64,000 bases of DNA from Nocardia camponoti (lineage in GTDB: Bacteria; Actinomycetota; Actinomycetes; Mycobacteriales; Mycobacteriaceae), in assembly GCF_014646135.1 (NCBI RefSeq), contig NZ_BMMW01000001.1, positions 699,570 through 763,569 on the forward strand. Reading direction: 5' to 3'. Positions 27,464 to 35,469 of this stretch are shown one piece after another. A program made the position numbers and the translations under genes. Each line of letters begins with the position of its first letter. Within the stretch, counting starts at the first letter, position 1. Under the pieces are notes generated by a model. That model ran no database searches and was not told where the DNA came from. It saw only the letters and a list, made by a program, of their open reading frames with translations.

Positions 27464-27597
27464 TACGGCACCAACCACGCGGGAATGGCACCGACGAGCA
27501 CAAGCGCGATCAGCGCGAGCCCGACAATGGTGGCTAACCAGTCTTCGTTTAAGCGGAAGGTGCTCCCCGGGCGGGGCTCAACCTGCGTATCGGACAC
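27463..27597 (-). CDS. 44-aa single-pass membrane protein coupled to YeiH
   Basis: A small gene just upstream of, and overlapping by one base, the YeiH-type transporter. The product starts MSDTQVEPRPGSTFRLNEDW and continues with one hydrophobic helix (LATIVGLALIALVLVGAIPA) ending WLVP. The GTG start at 27597 has a near-ideal ribosome site (AAGGAG at 6 nt). Translational coupling (TAATG) and a single helix suggest a small accessory subunit that stabilises or regulates the transporter, as KdpF does for KdpA. I recall short ORFs with a similar EDWLA helix beside YeiH genes in other bacteria, but cannot confirm this here. Confidence 0.75.
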   Translation of the reverse strand: MSDTQVEPRPGSTFRLNEDWLATIVGLALIALVLVGAIPAWLVP

Positions 27598-27699
27598 AAC
27601 GAACTCCTTGCGTTTCCCTCATCAAGAAACGCAAGGTAGCAACGGCAACTAGCTGAGCACACCGATTGTGTTCAGCGTGAATAGATCTCGGGGGAAGCG

Positions 27700-27804
27700 C
27701 TACCGCAAGCGGCGCTCTTCTTCCTCTTCCAGTCGGCGGCGCTCTTCTTCGCGCTCGACCTGTTCCTTCTCGATCTTTTCCTCGTGCTCGTTCTTGTTGG
27801 ACAT
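27700..27804 (-). CDS. 34-aa highly charged coiled-coil microprotein
   Basis: A short gene 20 nt after the hisG stop on the same strand. The product begins MSNKNEHEEKIEKEQVEREE and the rest is almost only Glu and Arg. About 24 of 34 residues are charged and the sequence is fit for one long helix. It has no family I recognise. The ribosome site is weak, and it probably depends on read-through from hisG. The low-complexity repeat of GAA/GAG/CGC codons could also arise by chance, so confidence is moderate. Confidence 0.5.
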   Translation of the reverse strand: MSNKNEHEEKIEKEQVEREEERRRLEEEEERRLR

Positions 27805-27824
27805 GAACCGAGCCTACCCGCGAA

Positions 27825-28676
27825 TTAGAAGGCTCGGCAGGAGCGGATGTCGGTGGCCAGGATCGCCTTGGCGCCCAGGTCAGCGAGGCGATCCATCAAT
27901 TCGTTGCCCTGCTTGCGCGGCACGAGCGCGCGGACGGCAACCCAGTCGGGGTCGGTCAGCGGCGACACCGTCGGCGACTCAAGGCCAGGGGTGATAGCGA
28001 CGGCTTCGTCAAGCAGTGCCTTGGGGCAGTCGTAGTCGAGCATCAGGTACTGCTGGGCGAAAACCACGCCCTGAATGCGGGCGATGAGCTGGTTGCGCGC
28101 ACGGTCGGACTGGTCGGAACCAGTGCGTTCGATCAGCACGCCTTCGGAGTCGCACAGCGAATCGCCAAAGGCGACGAGGTTGTGCTGCCGCAGCGTGCGA
28201 CCCGAACCGACAACGTCGGCGATCGCGTCGGCAACGCCGAGCTGGATGGAGATTTCCACCGCGCCGTCGAGGCGGATGACGTCGGCTTCGATGCCGAAGC
28301 GAGCCAGGTCAGCGCGCACGAGGTTCGGGTACGAGGTGGCGATGCGCTTGCCAGCGAGGTCTTGGACCTTCCATTCCTCGCCAGCGGGCGCGGCGTAGCG
28401 GAAGGTCGACCGACCAAAGCCGAGCGACAGCCGTTCGGTGACGTTGGCGCCGGAATCGAGCGCGAGGTCGCGCCCGGTGATGCCGAGGTCAAGCTCGCCC
28501 GAGCCGACGTAGATCGCGATGTCCTTGGGGCGAAGGAAGAAGAATTCGACCTGGTTGGCCGGGTCGAGGACGGTGAGGTCGCGGGAATCGGTGCGCTTGC
28601 GGTAGCCAGCCTCAGACAGGATGGAAACCGCGGATTCCGACAGCGAGCCCTTATTCGGGACAGCGACGCGCAACAT
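27825..28676 (-). CDS. hisG: ATP phosphoribosyltransferase HisG (long form)
   Basis: Catalyses the first step of histidine synthesis, joining ATP and PRPP. At 283 aa it is the long, histidine-regulated form: a two-lobed periplasmic-binding-like catalytic part ([60 protein letters not shown]) plus a C-terminal ACT-like regulatory domain from about residue 210. No HisZ is needed. It follows hisE by 51 nt on the same strand, the standard hisE-hisG pair of actinobacteria. Confidence 0.97.
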   Translation of the reverse strand: MLRVAVPNKGSLSESAVSILSEAGYRKRTDSRDLTVLDPANQVEFFFLRPKDIAIYVGSGELDLGITGRDLALDSGANVTERLSLGFGRSTFRYAAPAGEEWKVQDLAGKRIATSYPNLVRADLARFGIEADVIRLDGAVEISIQLGVADAIADVVGSGRTLRQHNLVAFGDSLCDSEGVLIERTGSDQSDRARNQLIARIQGVVFAQQYLMLDYDCPKALLDEAVAITPGLESPTVSPLTDPDWVAVRALVPRKQGNELMDRLADLGAKAILATDIRSCRAF

Positions 28677-28727
28677 GGCAATGGCCTTTCAGTGGGATGA
28701 GCGGGAGGGGAAGTTCACGGCATCTGC

Positions 28728-28991
28728 TCACAGATGTCGGTACACGTCCTCCAACGTGAGCCCACGGCCAATCATCATCACCTGCAGCCAATACAGCAGC
28801 TGCGACATTTCCTCGGCGAGCGCCTCGTCGCTCTCATGCTCGGCGGCGAGCCAAATTTCGCCCGCCTCCTCAAGCACCTTCTTTCCCTGGAAATGGACGC
28901 CGGCGTCCAATGCGGCCACGGTGCCAGAACCCTCGGGACGGGTCTTGGCGCGCTCGGTCAGCTCGGCGAACAGGGATTCGAAGTTCTTCAC
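28728..28991 (-). CDS. hisE: Phosphoribosyl-ATP pyrophosphatase HisE
   Basis: Hydrolyses phosphoribosyl-ATP to phosphoribosyl-AMP, the second step of histidine synthesis. It has 87 aa, the usual size for stand-alone HisE. The all-alpha MazG-like fold carries the metal-binding glutamates in [31 protein letters not shown]. Start ATG 28991 ([11 protein letters not shown]). It is the first gene of the pair with hisG; histidine control would act through HisG feedback. Confidence 0.96.
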   Translation of the reverse strand: MKNFESLFAELTERAKTRPEGSGTVAALDAGVHFQGKKVLEEAGEIWLAAEHESDEALAEEMSQLLYWLQVMMIGRGLTLEDVYRHL

Positions 28992-29012
28992 GGTTCGTCA
29001 TTGTTTCACGCA

Positions 29013-29045
29013 CCCGGCGCGACACCCGTTTGGGGTCGCGCCGGG
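29013..29045 (-). terminator. Probable terminator after the acyltransferase operon
   Basis: A GC-rich stem (CCCGGCGCGAC-ACCC paired with GGGG-TCGCGCCGGG, small loop) directly after the stop of the carnitine-type acyltransferase and before hisE. The T run on the minus strand is poor, so termination may be partial. Confidence 0.5.
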
Positions 29046-29051
29046 ACGCGC

Positions 29052-30875
29052 TTACGCCTCGACGGGTGCGAGCAGTGTGCGCAGTTCGGTGACCGCGTCA
29101 CGCAAGTGGTCAGCGAACGAGCGCATTTCCCCTGCCACCGACTTCGGCGTTGCCAGGTAGATGTTCCAGCGATCCGGCAGCAACACGTACGCGATGCCGA
29201 TGCACTTCGGGCTCGTTGAGCCGAAACCGAAGTACCGGATGTACTGCGATGGCGCGGAGCTGGTCGACAGGTAGTCGTCGCGCATGATCGTCCAGCCCGG
29301 GCTGTCGAAGAGCGCGATCTGCTCATCGGCAACGCCAAGCTCAGCACCGCGACGGCGCTGGATCCACTGCAACTCCCACAGATGCTGCTCGGGAGCCTGA
29401 CCGGCCTGACACTCCTTCGCCCGCTGCACGTGCGCGGCGGCGGCGGTGCGGGCGGCGGTGGTCTTGTCGTCGTCGTTGACCGCCTCGTCGAGCATCGCGT
29501 CGACAAAGGCCACCATCTCCGGGGTGATCACGCGCATCGCCTCGGTGCGGCCACCCCGGTACTGACGCGTGGCGATCGACTCGTACGTCGCACCGGTGAT
29601 GCCCTTGCTGCGCCGATGAGCGAGCTGATAAGCCAACTGCGCGAACGCATCTGGCGAAATGCCGAGCTTCTTCGCATCGCTGGTCCCGAAGTCGTTGAAC
29701 GACACGATCTGCGTCGCGGTGTCGGCGGCGTAACGCGCGAAATCGGCACCGGCAGCGGCGATGTCGGCACGCGCGGCCGAGTCGAGCACAAACTCGACCG
29801 GCTCAACCGGCGGCAACCCTTGGGCCCGCGCACCGCTGGTTTCGGCGTGATCGGCGACGGACCGCTCAAGCAGCGCGTCGACAAACGACAGCACGGTCGT
29901 TCCATCGAGCCCGCAGTGTTCGATGTTGATACCGGCTTGACCGTCGGCGAAAACCAACAGCGACACCGACTTGTCGAAGTAGCGGTTAGCCGAATCCCCG
30001 TGCAGCAGTTGATCACACGCGTGCAGCTCGTCGCGCGGCGCGAAATCTTCCAGTACCACGGTGAACAGCGCGGTCTCGATGACATCGAACGCCGCGACAT
30101 TGGCGGGTTCGGTCCGCAACGCTTCGCGACTGCTCGCCCACTCCGCACGCGCCTTGGTGGTGAGATGGCCAACGGCGGTGTCGGTGGCGGCGGGCCGGGT
30201 GCCGCCCTTAATCACCGCGCGCAACCCGTCGACCAGGTCGTCGAACGCGTACGGCGCACCGTCGGGCCCGATGACGTCCATCCGGAAGATGTTGCCCCGG
30301 TAGAACACAACGATATGACGGGCATCCGACGGCCCTGGCCACTCTTCGCTGTAGGGCTTGCGGACGGTGTCTTGCACGGCACCCGGAATACGCGTTTCGG
30401 AGAACAGGTATTCGTTCTGCCACATCGACAGCGGCGTCCCGCGCTGGGTGACCGGCGGAATCCGCTGCTCGTCGAGCGCGAGCTTGTAATCGACCGCGGC
30501 GCCAATCAACGCGGCCGCCTGTTCAGCCTGACCCGCCTGCGCCGACGACGCGAGCGGGGTGTCTTCGCGGAACAGGAAGATGAAGTTCGCGTTGAGCGCG
30601 ATTCGGTCGCGTCGACCGAGGTAGCGCGACGGCCAAAACTCATCGAGCCAGCTCGCGACGCCCGGGGTGTCGTTGTAGGCGATGAGCGCGTCGTTGAGCA
30701 CGACGCCCGCCCCGCCGGGCCGCAGCACGTCAGCGACCGCGGCCTCGGTGGTGGCCAGCTCGGCCTCGGTCAACAGCGGCGCGCACCAGCGCACGAACCG
30801 AGCGGCACTGTCGGCCAGCGTCGGCAGCGGCACCCGGGGCAAACTGTCTTCAGCGGCGAACGTGGGTTGGTTCAA
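29052..30875 (-). CDS. Choline/carnitine O-acyltransferase family protein
   Basis: A 607-aa bacterial member of a family best known from eukaryotes, moving an acyl group between CoA and a hydroxyl of carnitine or a similar zwitterion. The start LPRVPLPTLADSAARFVRW is the family opening. The catalytic His is H320 in NIEHCGLDG, with D324. The hallmark block is TYESIATRQYRGGRTEAMR. T444 in GRTE is the residue carnitine (not choline) enzymes use near the carboxylate. S537-T538-S539 lies in YLSTSS. It is the last gene of a three-gene operon with a methyltransferase (26-nt gap) and a dioxygenase. The acceptor is probably a hydroxylated, possibly N-methylated amino acid rather than carnitine itself. 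Confidence 0.87.
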   Translation of the reverse strand: MNQPTFAAEDSLPRVPLPTLADSAARFVRWCAPLLTEAELATTEAAVADVLRPGGAGVVLNDALIAYNDTPGVASWLDEFWPSRYLGRRDRIALNANFIFLFREDTPLASSAQAGQAEQAAALIGAAVDYKLALDEQRIPPVTQRGTPLSMWQNEYLFSETRIPGAVQDTVRKPYSEEWPGPSDARHIVVFYRGNIFRMDVIGPDGAPYAFDDLVDGLRAVIKGGTRPAATDTAVGHLTTKARAEWASSREALRTEPANVAAFDVIETALFTVVLEDFAPRDELHACDQLLHGDSANRYFDKSVSLLVFADGQAGINIEHCGLDGTTVLSFVDALLERSVADHAETSGARAQGLPPVEPVEFVLDSAARADIAAAGADFARYAADTATQIVSFNDFGTSDAKKLGISPDAFAQLAYQLAHRRSKGITGATYESIATRQYRGGRTEAMRVITPEMVAFVDAMLDEAVNDDDKTTAARTAAAAHVQRAKECQAGQAPEQHLWELQWIQRRRGAELGVADEQIALFDSPGWTIMRDDYLSTSSAPSQYIRYFGFGSTSPKCIGIAYVLLPDRWNIYLATPKSVAGEMRSFADHLRDAVTELRTLLAPVEA

Positions 30876-30901
30876 TCCGGTTTCCTCAGATCTCGGTGGG
30901 G

Positions 30902-31711
30902 TTAGGTGGACTGTGGTCGAGAAATGAACAGATTGGCGAGCAGCCAGCCTTCGGATTCGTGGCCGGTGGTGTCAATTCCCTTGGCGGCCAACGCGTCTAG
31001 CACTTGTTCGCGTTCTTCCGCTGAGGCGAACCGACGTTGTTCGAACAGCCCGGCACGCTTTTCGGTGACGTAGCCAAGCGCGGCCAGTTCGGCGGCGATG
31101 GGCTCGAAATCGAACATGCGCAACACGAAATGGGCCATCCACGGACGCTTATGCGGATCGGCTTGGGCTACTCGCGACAGGGTTTTTTCGGTGATGTAGC
31201 CGACGCACCCGGTGGAAATCACCAGGTCAGCGGTGGCGAGCACACGACGTTGCGCCTCGGTGGGCTCGGTGGCCTCGAGGTCGGCGTGCACGTAGTCGTG
31301 CAGGAATCCGGCGGCGTGGGCGTAGATCAGCGCCGGGCGTGCGGCGTCCATCCCGATGAAGCGTACGTCGGGCAAAACGTCGGCGCGCAACCGCTCCCGG
31401 TCGGCGGCGATCATGCCGACGTGGTCGGTGTCGTCGAGGTCGCGGTAGTGCTGCGCCCAGTCCGCGACACCGGTATTCGTGCGCATGAGCGCGGGATTCA
31501 CGCCGTAGGAGCAACCAAGATCAACGACGGTGGGAATGCGATCGGGACGAAGGGCGCGCAGTTCGGCAAGTTCGGCTTCGAAATGCGGTTTGGCAAGTTC
31601 GGGAATCCGGTAATCGAGTTCGTGCATCCGCGCGAAATACGCACGAGGATCGGGACTTTCGTAAATATCGTCGAAGGATGCTTTGCCGGTGGTGTGCAAC
31701 GGAACGGACAT
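30902..31711 (-). CDS. Class I SAM-dependent methyltransferase
   Basis: A 269-aa Rossmann methyltransferase of no named family. Motif I is VDLGCSYGVNPAL (from residue 62), followed by FIGMDAARPALIYAHAAG as the ribose-binding region and DLVISTGCVGYITEKT. The N-terminus (SFDDIYESPDPRAYFARMHELDYRIPEL) is family-specific. It lies 11 nt after the dioxygenase gene and 26 nt before the acyltransferase, so it is the middle gene of a tight operon. N-methylation of an amino acid side chain or amine would suit a carnitine-like product, but O-methylation cannot be excluded. Confidence 0.85.
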   Translation of the reverse strand: MSVPLHTTGKASFDDIYESPDPRAYFARMHELDYRIPELAKPHFEAELAELRALRPDRIPTVVDLGCSYGVNPALMRTNTGVADWAQHYRDLDDTDHVGMIAADRERLRADVLPDVRFIGMDAARPALIYAHAAGFLHDYVHADLEATEPTEAQRRVLATADLVISTGCVGYITEKTLSRVAQADPHKRPWMAHFVLRMFDFEPIAAELAALGYVTEKRAGLFEQRRFASAEEREQVLDALAAKGIDTTGHESEGWLLANLFISRPQST

Positions 31712-31722
31712 GAGGGGTCCTC

Positions 31723-32586
31723 TCAGTCGAGCAGTTGGTCTCCTCGGACGGCGCTGGCCGCGGCGGCCACGTGATCAGGCAACACACGACCGAAAAGTTG
31801 GCGTGTGCGTTCGACCGTGCCGATCACGCCCGGCCGATCGGTGTAGGCGAAAATCGCCGAATGTCGTTGTCCCGCACCGTCAACCTCGGTCACGCGGTGC
31901 AGGGAGAAGCGGCCCTTGAACAGTTGCAGGTCGCCGGGGCGCAGTTCGAGCGCGCGGATGAGCGCATCACCGCGACCCTCAAGCACGGCTGACACGTCGT
32001 CGAGGTGTTCGTTGTGCGGGTCGCGAATGTTGGGGCAGTACTCGAAGACGCCACCAGCGTCGGGGCGGCGGGTCAGCATCGACACCGTGAATTCGTTGGT
32101 GTCGAAATGCCACGGGTGCGACATGCCGGGCTCAACGACGTTGAGGCACAACCCGGCTAGCGGGTCGGCGAACTCGTGTAGCTCGTCAAGGTCGAAGCAG
32201 TCGGCGACAAACCGCTTGAACACCGGATCGACGTAGAGGCGCTGAATGAGCGTGTCGACGCCGATGTGGTCGCGGGCAACGAAGGCATTGCCGCGCTCAA
32301 GCACGATCTTGGCAGGGTGGCCGTCCGGCAGCTCGGTGTCGAGCGGGATGTTGTACGCGTTGACGCGCTCGACGCGGTAGTACGCGTGCGGCGCGACGGC
32401 TTCTCCTTCACGCCGCAGGTCTTCGAGCAGCTCGGGCCGCAGGAATTCCCGCAGCACGGTGCAGCCGGTTTCCGCCAGTTCCGCGCGCGCTGCCGCGATG
32501 GCCGATGCCCGGCCTGGCGAGTGCGCGTCGGTGAGCGGATACCGTGCGATATCGATGATTTCGTCGATCCCCCGGGTGCCCGTCAT
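31723..32586 (-). CDS. Fe(II)/2-oxoglutarate dioxygenase (HalD/BesD-like fold, hydroxylase-type)
   Basis: A 287-aa non-haem iron oxygenase that likely hydroxylates a free amino acid or related molecule using 2-oxoglutarate and O2. The facial triad is H160-x-D162 in PWHFDTNEF and H230 in RFSLHRV; R241 in GQRHSAIFAY is a candidate for 2-oxoglutarate binding. The HFDTNEFTVSML and GGVFEYCPNIRDPHNEH segments recall the BesD/HalD amino-acid halogenase family. Halogenases have Gly in place of Asp at position 162, so this one should hydroxylate. It is the first gene of the operon with a methyltransferase and a carnitine-type acyltransferase; the new hydroxyl could be the acyl acceptor. Confidence 0.87.
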   Translation of the reverse strand: MTGTRGIDEIIDIARYPLTDAHSPGRASAIAAARAELAETGCTVLREFLRPELLEDLRREGEAVAPHAYYRVERVNAYNIPLDTELPDGHPAKIVLERGNAFVARDHIGVDTLIQRLYVDPVFKRFVADCFDLDELHEFADPLAGLCLNVVEPGMSHPWHFDTNEFTVSMLTRRPDAGGVFEYCPNIRDPHNEHLDDVSAVLEGRGDALIRALELRPGDLQLFKGRFSLHRVTEVDGAGQRHSAIFAYTDRPGVIGTVERTRQLFGRVLPDHVAAAASAVRGDQLLD

Positions 32587-32729
32587 AGAGCCATTTTGCG
32601 GGAACCGCGCCCATCACACGCCGGGTTTGGCTAAATCGGGCAGATCACAAATCGCACACACTATTGCGAATTCAGTTGTGCGCCAACACTTTTAGCGCGC
32701 CTGAGCGGGGCTTACCAATCTCGGTGCCA

Positions 32730-33410
32730 TCACACCCGCGCGGCCAATGCGTCCGAAAGCGCGTCAATATCGAGCCCAACCAACGACTCTCGGAATACCC
32801 GACCAGCCACGGCGTCAACCGCGATCTCGCAGGGCACGACGATCAGCCCGCACCCCGCCTCTTGCGCGGCGATGGCACCTGTTGGTGAGTCTTCTATGGC
32901 GACGCACTCGGCGGGTTTAACGCCGAGCAGTTCGGCGGCGCGCAGGTAGACCGCCGGGTCGGGTTTGCCGTGCGGCACCTCGTCACCGCACACCGACGCG
33001 TCGAAGAAGTGGCGACCCAGGGTGTCGAGGCCGTATTCGGCGAGCGAGCGCTTGGTGTTGGTCACCAGCGCGCACCGCAACCCCTCGGCGCGCACCATCT
33101 CCAGCGCGTCGGCGGCACCCGGTCGCCACGGGATCGGGCCATGCATCAGCTCAGTGATGCGGTTTTCCAGAAACTCGCCTGCATGGGCGAGCACCTCGGG
33201 CGTGAGTTCGACTCCGATGCCGTCGAAGAGGATGCGCAGCGCGTTGGGTCCGGACGCGCCGATGAGCGCGTGGCGCAGCCCGTCGGTGAGGACGACGCCG
33301 TGTTCGAGCGCTAGCTCACGGACGCCGACGTCCCACAGCTTCTCCGAGTCGAGCAGTGTGCCGTCCATGTCCCACAGCACTGCGGCGGGCCGTGCCCTCA
33401 TCCCATTCAC
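32730..33410 (-). CDS. HAD-superfamily phosphatase (beta-phosphoglucomutase-like)
   Basis: A 226-aa HAD subfamily IA hydrolase. Motif I is LWDMDGTLLDSE with nucleophile D14 and D16, motif II LVTNTKRS, and motifs III/IV HGKPDPAVYLRAAE with AIEDSPTGAIAAQEAG. A four-helix cap lies at about 20-90. Substrates are typically sugar phosphates; the specific one is unknown. It sits upstream of the kinase and metH block on the same strand. A HAD gene beside hisE and metH is common in related actinobacteria, so the dioxygenase operon appears inserted between hisE and this gene. Confidence 0.9.
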   Translation of the reverse strand: MNGMRARPAAVLWDMDGTLLDSEKLWDVGVRELALEHGVVLTDGLRHALIGASGPNALRILFDGIGVELTPEVLAHAGEFLENRITELMHGPIPWRPGAADALEMVRAEGLRCALVTNTKRSLAEYGLDTLGRHFFDASVCGDEVPHGKPDPAVYLRAAELLGVKPAECVAIEDSPTGAIAAQEAGCGLIVVPCEIAVDAVAGRVFRESLVGLDIDALSDALAARV

Positions 33411-33450
33411 CTCTCTGGCCGGTAGTCGCCGACACCCTAGCGGGTTGGCA

Positions 33451-35283
33451 TTACACGCCGGAGCCAGCGATTTGCAGGTGGGCGCTGTCGCCGGTGACTT
33501 GAATCCAGCGATTTTCCGAGGTCACCGTGCCATTGCTGAGCGCGTAGGTGAGCGTGACGGTCGCGCGGTCGGGGCCGGTTGGGGTGACCGATCCGACAGT
33601 CACCGAGCGCACCGTCGACCACCATGCCGAGTACTGGTTGAAACCGCCAGTCTGGGATTGGTAGGCGGGCGACAGTTGCGCCCACGCCCCGCCGATGTTG
33701 CCGGGCAGCATCGAGTAGTAGCCGCTGATGAACTGGCTAATGCGGTCGGGAGTGGGCGGGCCGAACGCGGTGGTGGTGATCGTGGTTGTCGCGCTAGTCG
33801 GCTTCGGGGTCGACGTTGGCTTACCCGAGGTGGTCGGGGCCGCGCTTGAGGTCGGTCGTGCCGTGCCGGTAGGCGCTGGCGAGCCCGACACGGTGACCGG
33901 GACGGTGACGGTCTGCTGTTCGGGCGCGAGCACGACAGTGCTCACCTCGCCGTCGATCATCGTCGTGACCGTAATCGGGGTCGACGGCACGAGCGCCTGT
34001 TCGTCGGTCGACTTATCCCGGTCTCGGGTCACGACGAGGACCGCGAGCACGACGGTGAACGCGGCGACAGCGGCCGCGAGCAACAGGGTGGCGCGATTGT
34101 TGCCCCGTCCCGCCGCTTTGGGATTCGGCGAATTCTGTTGCGGGAGCGCGGTAGTGACGCCGTCCGTGGCCGCTGCCGAATCATCGTGCACGGGAACGAC
34201 ATTCGCGCTGTTGTTCGCGTTCGCCGATGCGTCTGCCGCCCGCGCCGACGCGGCCGCCCCCACGGCTAACGCGCGTGCTGCCGCGCTCGGCGGGCCAGCA
34301 CTCCCCCCGCCCGAAATCGCCGACGCGGCGGATCGAAGCCGACTAAGACTGTCACCCAACCGGCCAGCGGCTGTGCGCGCGTTCGACTTCGGTACCGCGA
34401 TCAGTTCGGTCGCTGATTCGCTGACCGGCATGATCATCGTCGCGGGCGTCGGCAGCTTCGGAACACGTCCTGCCGCAACATCTTCCAATGCCAGGCGTGC
34501 CTCGGCCATCGTCGGGCGCGTTTCCGGGTCGGCGGTGAGCAACCACATCAGTACCGGGCCAAGCGGGCCAGCGTGCTTGGGCTCGGGCACCTTTCCCCGC
34601 GCGACCGCGTGCAAAACGGCAAGCGGATTGTCGCCTTCGCCGAACGGCGGCTGCCCTTCCACGGCCGCGTACAGCGTCGAACCGAGAGCGAAGACGTCGG
34701 CGGCGGCATTCGGGCTATCGCCGCGCGCGATCTCCGGCGCGAGGTAGGCGGGCGTGCCAGCGAGGAACCCGGTTGCCGTCACCGTGACGTCGCCGGTGGC
34801 GTGTGAGATGCCGAAGTCGGTGAGTTTCACCGTGCCGTCATCGGCGACAAGGAGGTTCGCCGGTTTCACGTCGCGGTGCATGATCCCCGCGTTGTGCGCC
34901 GCCGACAACGCCGCCGCCGCCTGCGCGCCGATACCCGCCACCTCAATGGGCGGAAGTCGGTGTCCACCCGCGATTTTCACCGCGAGACTGGGTGCGTTGA
35001 GGTATTCCATGACCAGCCACGGCTGGCCGTCTTCTTCGGCGACGTCGAAAACGGTGATGGCATTGGGGTGATGCAAACGCGCGGCAATGCGACCTTCACG
35101 CATCGCGCGCAGCTTGGCTTCCAGCGCTTGAGTACCAGTGAGGCCGGGCGCGAGCAGCACCTGCTTCACCGCGACCGTGCGGCGCAACCGCACGTCGGTG
35201 GCCCGCCAGACCACCCCCATCGCGCCAGTACCGATCGGTTCGGTGAGTCGATAGCGGCCCGCGATCAACCGATCCGATGTCAT
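33451..35283 (-). CDS. Transmembrane Ser/Thr protein kinase (PknB family) with extracellular NTF2-like domain
   Basis: A 610-aa receptor kinase. The Hanks kinase domain covers about 10-270: GTGAMGVVWRA loop, ATP lysine K40 in AVKQVLL, HRDVKPANLL with D138, DFGIS with D156, and an activation loop with TATGFLAGTPAYLAPE. An Ala/Ser-rich linker, one membrane helix (about 398-419) and a Thr/Pro-rich stalk lead to an outer domain of about 85 residues (ISGYYSMLPGNIGGAWAQLSPAYQ) of NTF2/SnoaL-like type. Actinobacterial kinases of this kind sense envelope state. ATG 35283 has GGAGGGG upstream. It lies between the HAD gene and metH; no phosphatase is adjacent. Confidence 0.92.
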   Translation of the reverse strand: MTSDRLIAGRYRLTEPIGTGAMGVVWRATDVRLRRTVAVKQVLLAPGLTGTQALEAKLRAMREGRIAARLHHPNAITVFDVAEEDGQPWLVMEYLNAPSLAVKIAGGHRLPPIEVAGIGAQAAAALSAAHNAGIMHRDVKPANLLVADDGTVKLTDFGISHATGDVTVTATGFLAGTPAYLAPEIARGDSPNAAADVFALGSTLYAAVEGQPPFGEGDNPLAVLHAVARGKVPEPKHAGPLGPVLMWLLTADPETRPTMAEARLALEDVAAGRVPKLPTPATMIMPVSESATELIAVPKSNARTAAGRLGDSLSRLRSAASAISGGGSAGPPSAAARALAVGAAASARAADASANANNSANVVPVHDDSAAATDGVTTALPQQNSPNPKAAGRGNNRATLLLAAAVAAFTVVLAVLVVTRDRDKSTDEQALVPSTPITVTTMIDGEVSTVVLAPEQQTVTVPVTVSGSPAPTGTARPTSSAAPTTSGKPTSTPKPTSATTTITTTAFGPPTPDRISQFISGYYSMLPGNIGGAWAQLSPAYQSQTGGFNQYSAWWSTVRSVTVGSVTPTGPDRATVTLTYALSNGTVTSENRWIQVTGDSAHLQIAGSGV

Positions 35284-35411
35284 TGCGTGTTCCCCTCCTG
35301 CATTACCGCTGAGTCGTCTCGCCCTCCGCGCTAAAAGCGGGATGAAACTTTGGAAAATCCTACGTGCTGAACCTGTGCGCGCCCTACCGTCTCCCACGCG
35401 ATACCGACACA

Positions 35412-35451
35412 ACACCGCGTGATCGTGAGCAGTCTCACAATCACGCGGTGT
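35412..35451 (-). terminator. Strong hairpin after metH
   Basis: An 18-bp stem with one mismatch (ACACCGCGTGATCGTGAG and complement, 4-nt loop), just after the metH stop and before the kinase gene on the same strand. It should end the metH transcript and isolate the kinase gene. Confidence 0.75.
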
Positions 35452-35469
35452 GTATCGGGGTGAAAACGC

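Noticed and set aside
31723..32586. Amino-acid halogenase (BesD/HalD type)
   Set aside because: The iron-binding motif is His-x-Asp (HFD). Halogenases need Gly or Ala in place of this Asp to bind chloride, so hydroxylation is expected.
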